Shown piece by piece: positions 12,389 through 13,529 of a stretch of 13,529 bases of DNA (positions are counted from its first letter, which is position 1; each line of letters opens with the position of its first letter). The stretch is from Campylobacterota bacterium (GTDB lineage: Bacteria > Campylobacterota > Campylobacteria > Campylobacterales > Sulfurovaceae): assembly GCA_022600655.1 (NCBI GenBank), contig JAHZJZ010000049.1, positions 1-13,529 of the forward strand, in the 5' to 3' direction. The position numbers were made by a program, and so were the translations under genes. The notes under the pieces were generated by a model. That model was given only the letters and a program-made list of their open reading frames with translations. It had not been told where the DNA came from and searched no databases.

Positions 12389-13234
12389 ATGTCCGTAACT
12401 GTTAACGATGCTCTATTAGGAGCATACTATCGTAGAGGAGAGAACTCTGTACCTAATGATGCTAACGTAAAAGCTCGTGGTATTTCTTTCGTAGGAGAAG
12501 GATATCGAGAACTCCTAAGACAAAACACATACTGGTTTACTACTAAGACTTACGCCACTCAAACAGTGGATGGTAAAGATATTTACGCTTTAAATAGTGA
12601 TTATAGGGAAATGATAGAGGTTAGATATAACGGAGCTAAGGTTTATGCTAACTCAGAAACCACAGCAGCTAATGTTTATAGATTCCCACCTATTTATTCT
12701 CCATATCCAGTAGGAGGGGTAGGAAATAGTTGGTATTACATCTCAGGAGATGATCTAATACTCGTCCCTAAATCATCTGAAACACCAACTTCATACGATA
12801 TAACTGATATTACTGTTTCTGGAACTGTAGCAACTGTTACAACTTCAGCAGCTCATGGTCTAGGAGTTGATTATTGGGTAGAGATAGACGGATGTACTCA
12901 AACTGAGCTAGATGGCTCAAAACAAGTCACTACAGTGCCTTCTACAACCACTTTCACATATACAGTGGCTTCTGGAACTACTAGTGAAACTCCAACAGCT
13001 ACAGCAACTCGCAATAACTTAGAAATGAAACAATATTATCAACCAACTTCTAGCTTCACTGATTTAACAGACGAGATTACTATTCCAGTTAGATACAAAG
13101 ATGTTTTATCAGCTTATGTATTTGCTAGACTTGCTCAACTTGAAGGAGAAAGAGGAGATGCTAGTGATGGATTTAATGAGTTCAATGGAATAATAAAGCA
13201 AATGAATCAGGAGAATCTTAAAGACAACTTGTAA
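12389..13234 (+). CDS. Neck / head-completion adaptor with inserted beta domain
   Basis: In this 281 aa protein, residues 1-136 (VNDALLGAYYRRGENSVP, then a helix EGYRELLRQNTYWF and strands YREMIEVRYNGAKVY) and 208-281 (a helical end, YKDVLSAYVFARLAQLEGER) together resemble head-tail adaptor proteins that bind under the portal, such as P22 gp4-like connectors. Between them, residues about 137-207 (ITDITVSGTVATVTTSAAHGL through TTFTYTVASGTT) form a Thr/Val-rich beta module of a kind found inserted in many phage structural proteins. AAGGAG at 12379-12384 is a strong ribosome binding site. The position after the coat genes and before the gp10-like gene matches the P22 order. It is complete. Confidence 0.65.
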   Translation: MSVTVNDALLGAYYRRGENSVPNDANVKARGISFVGEGYRELLRQNTYWFTTKTYATQTVDGKDIYALNSDYREMIEVRYNGAKVYANSETTAANVYRFPPIYSPYPVGGVGNSWYYISGDDLILVPKSSETPTSYDITDITVSGTVATVTTSAAHGLGVDYWVEIDGCTQTELDGSKQVTTVPSTTTFTYTVASGTTSETPTATATRNNLEMKQYYQPTSSFTDLTDEITIPVRYKDVLSAYVFARLAQLEGERGDASDGFNEFNGIIKQMNQENLKDNL

Positions 13235-13242
13235 ACTAATGA

Positions 13243-13529
13243 ATGAAAATAACAAAAGAAAAAAACCAACCAACAAAACAAGAAGTAGCCACAGGTTTTC
13301 TAGGTGGCATTAATGCTTTTCAGGATGAAACACTTATAAAAGACTCAGAACTTACAGAGGGAAAGAACATTCTTCTTAATGTAGATGGAGTTTCTCCTCG
13401 TTATGGATCAACAAACTATGGATCAGAAGATGGAACTAGTATTCTTGGATCTATAGCCTACTATCAGTCAGACGGAACACGTGAGCTGCTAAGACTTGCA
13501 GCAGGCTCAAACGACAAGTTACAAAAGTA
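13243..13529 (+). CDS. Start of a gp10-like / beta-propeller virion protein (partial)
   Basis: The frame opens at ATG 13243, 8 bp after the neck gene, and runs past the window end with 95 complete codons. The early motif FLGGINAFQDETLIKDSELTEGKN followed by ILLNVDGVSPRYGSTNYG matches the GG-x-N ... L-x-x-x-E ... N-x-x-x-x-G-x-x-x-x-R-x-G opening of phage neck or tail proteins that form beta-rich or propeller domains, often placed just after the adaptor (the slot of P22 gp10). An ATG at 13239 is in a frame that closes at 13311-13313 and is rejected. No clear ribosome binding site is present. The exact role needs the missing C-terminus. Confidence 0.65.
   Translation, partial: MKITKEKNQPTKQEVATGFLGGINAFQDETLIKDSELTEGKNILLNVDGVSPRYGSTNYGSEDGTSILGSIAYYQSDGTRELLRLAAGSNDKLQK

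Noticed and set aside
1..13529. tRNA genes, CRISPR arrays, insertion sequences, integrase or attachment sites
   Set aside because: I saw no cloverleaf-type sequence with a T-arm, no regularly spaced repeats, no transposase and no integrase in the window.

Overview
This window is a piece of a tailed double-stranded DNA bacteriophage genome (Caudoviricetes). All convincing genes lie on the + strand and are packed tightly, with 1 to 30 bp overlaps or gaps. The DNA is A+T-rich. TGA, TAA and TAG all serve as stops at well-supported gene ends, so the standard bacterial code applies. Nothing in the sequence identifies the host. The gene order (small terminase, large terminase, portal, separate scaffold, coat, neck adaptor, gp10-like protein) and the absence of a head-maturation protease resemble P22-type head assembly. 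The tail type cannot be settled, because the window ends just after the neck genes.

Layout. Positions 1-275 hold an A-rich remnant that reads as one gene only if a single-base frameshift near its start is repaired. Positions 276-375 are a short leader with a repeated TAACACTAA motif. Positions 376-2276 hold six small genes. Only one is recognisable, a DEDDh-type 3'-5' exonuclease (1201-1698). Positions 2278-2342 hold a nested inverted repeat that runs into a good sigma70-type promoter (TTGACA, 18 bp, TATAGT), just ahead of the packaging and head genes. Positions 2372-9687 hold the packaging/head block: TerS, TerL, a coiled-coil protein, a small helix-turn-helix protein, portal, an inserted HNH-AP2 homing endonuclease, a zinc-ribbon protein, scaffold, major capsid protein and a probable decoration protein. 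A textbook intrinsic terminator (9713-9738) closes the block.

Positions 9758-11897 hold a four-gene cassette: a GT-A glycosyltransferase, a second glycosyltransferase-like protein, a TagD/RfaE-type nucleotidyltransferase and a third glycosyltransferase-like protein. It lies between the coat/decoration genes and the neck genes, with a terminator before it and a possible new promoter region after it (11898-11954). This is the most unusual part of the window. It looks like a compact sugar- or polyol-activation and transfer module carried inside a virion gene cluster. It could glycosylate the virion or modify host surface polymers. Positions 11955-13529 return to structural genes: a coiled-coil protein, a neck/head-completion protein carrying an inserted beta domain, and the start of a gp10-like or beta-propeller structural protein that runs off the window.

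How the genes work together. TerS and TerL package DNA through the portal into a prohead built by coat on scaffold, the decoration protein probably stabilises the expanded shell, and the neck proteins close it. Local controls visible in the DNA include a GC-rich hairpin between coat and decoration genes whose 5' arm can also pair with the decoration ribosome binding site. The homing endonuclease gene supplies the ribosome binding site of its downstream neighbour. All assignments rest on motif and family recognition by eye; no database search was run.
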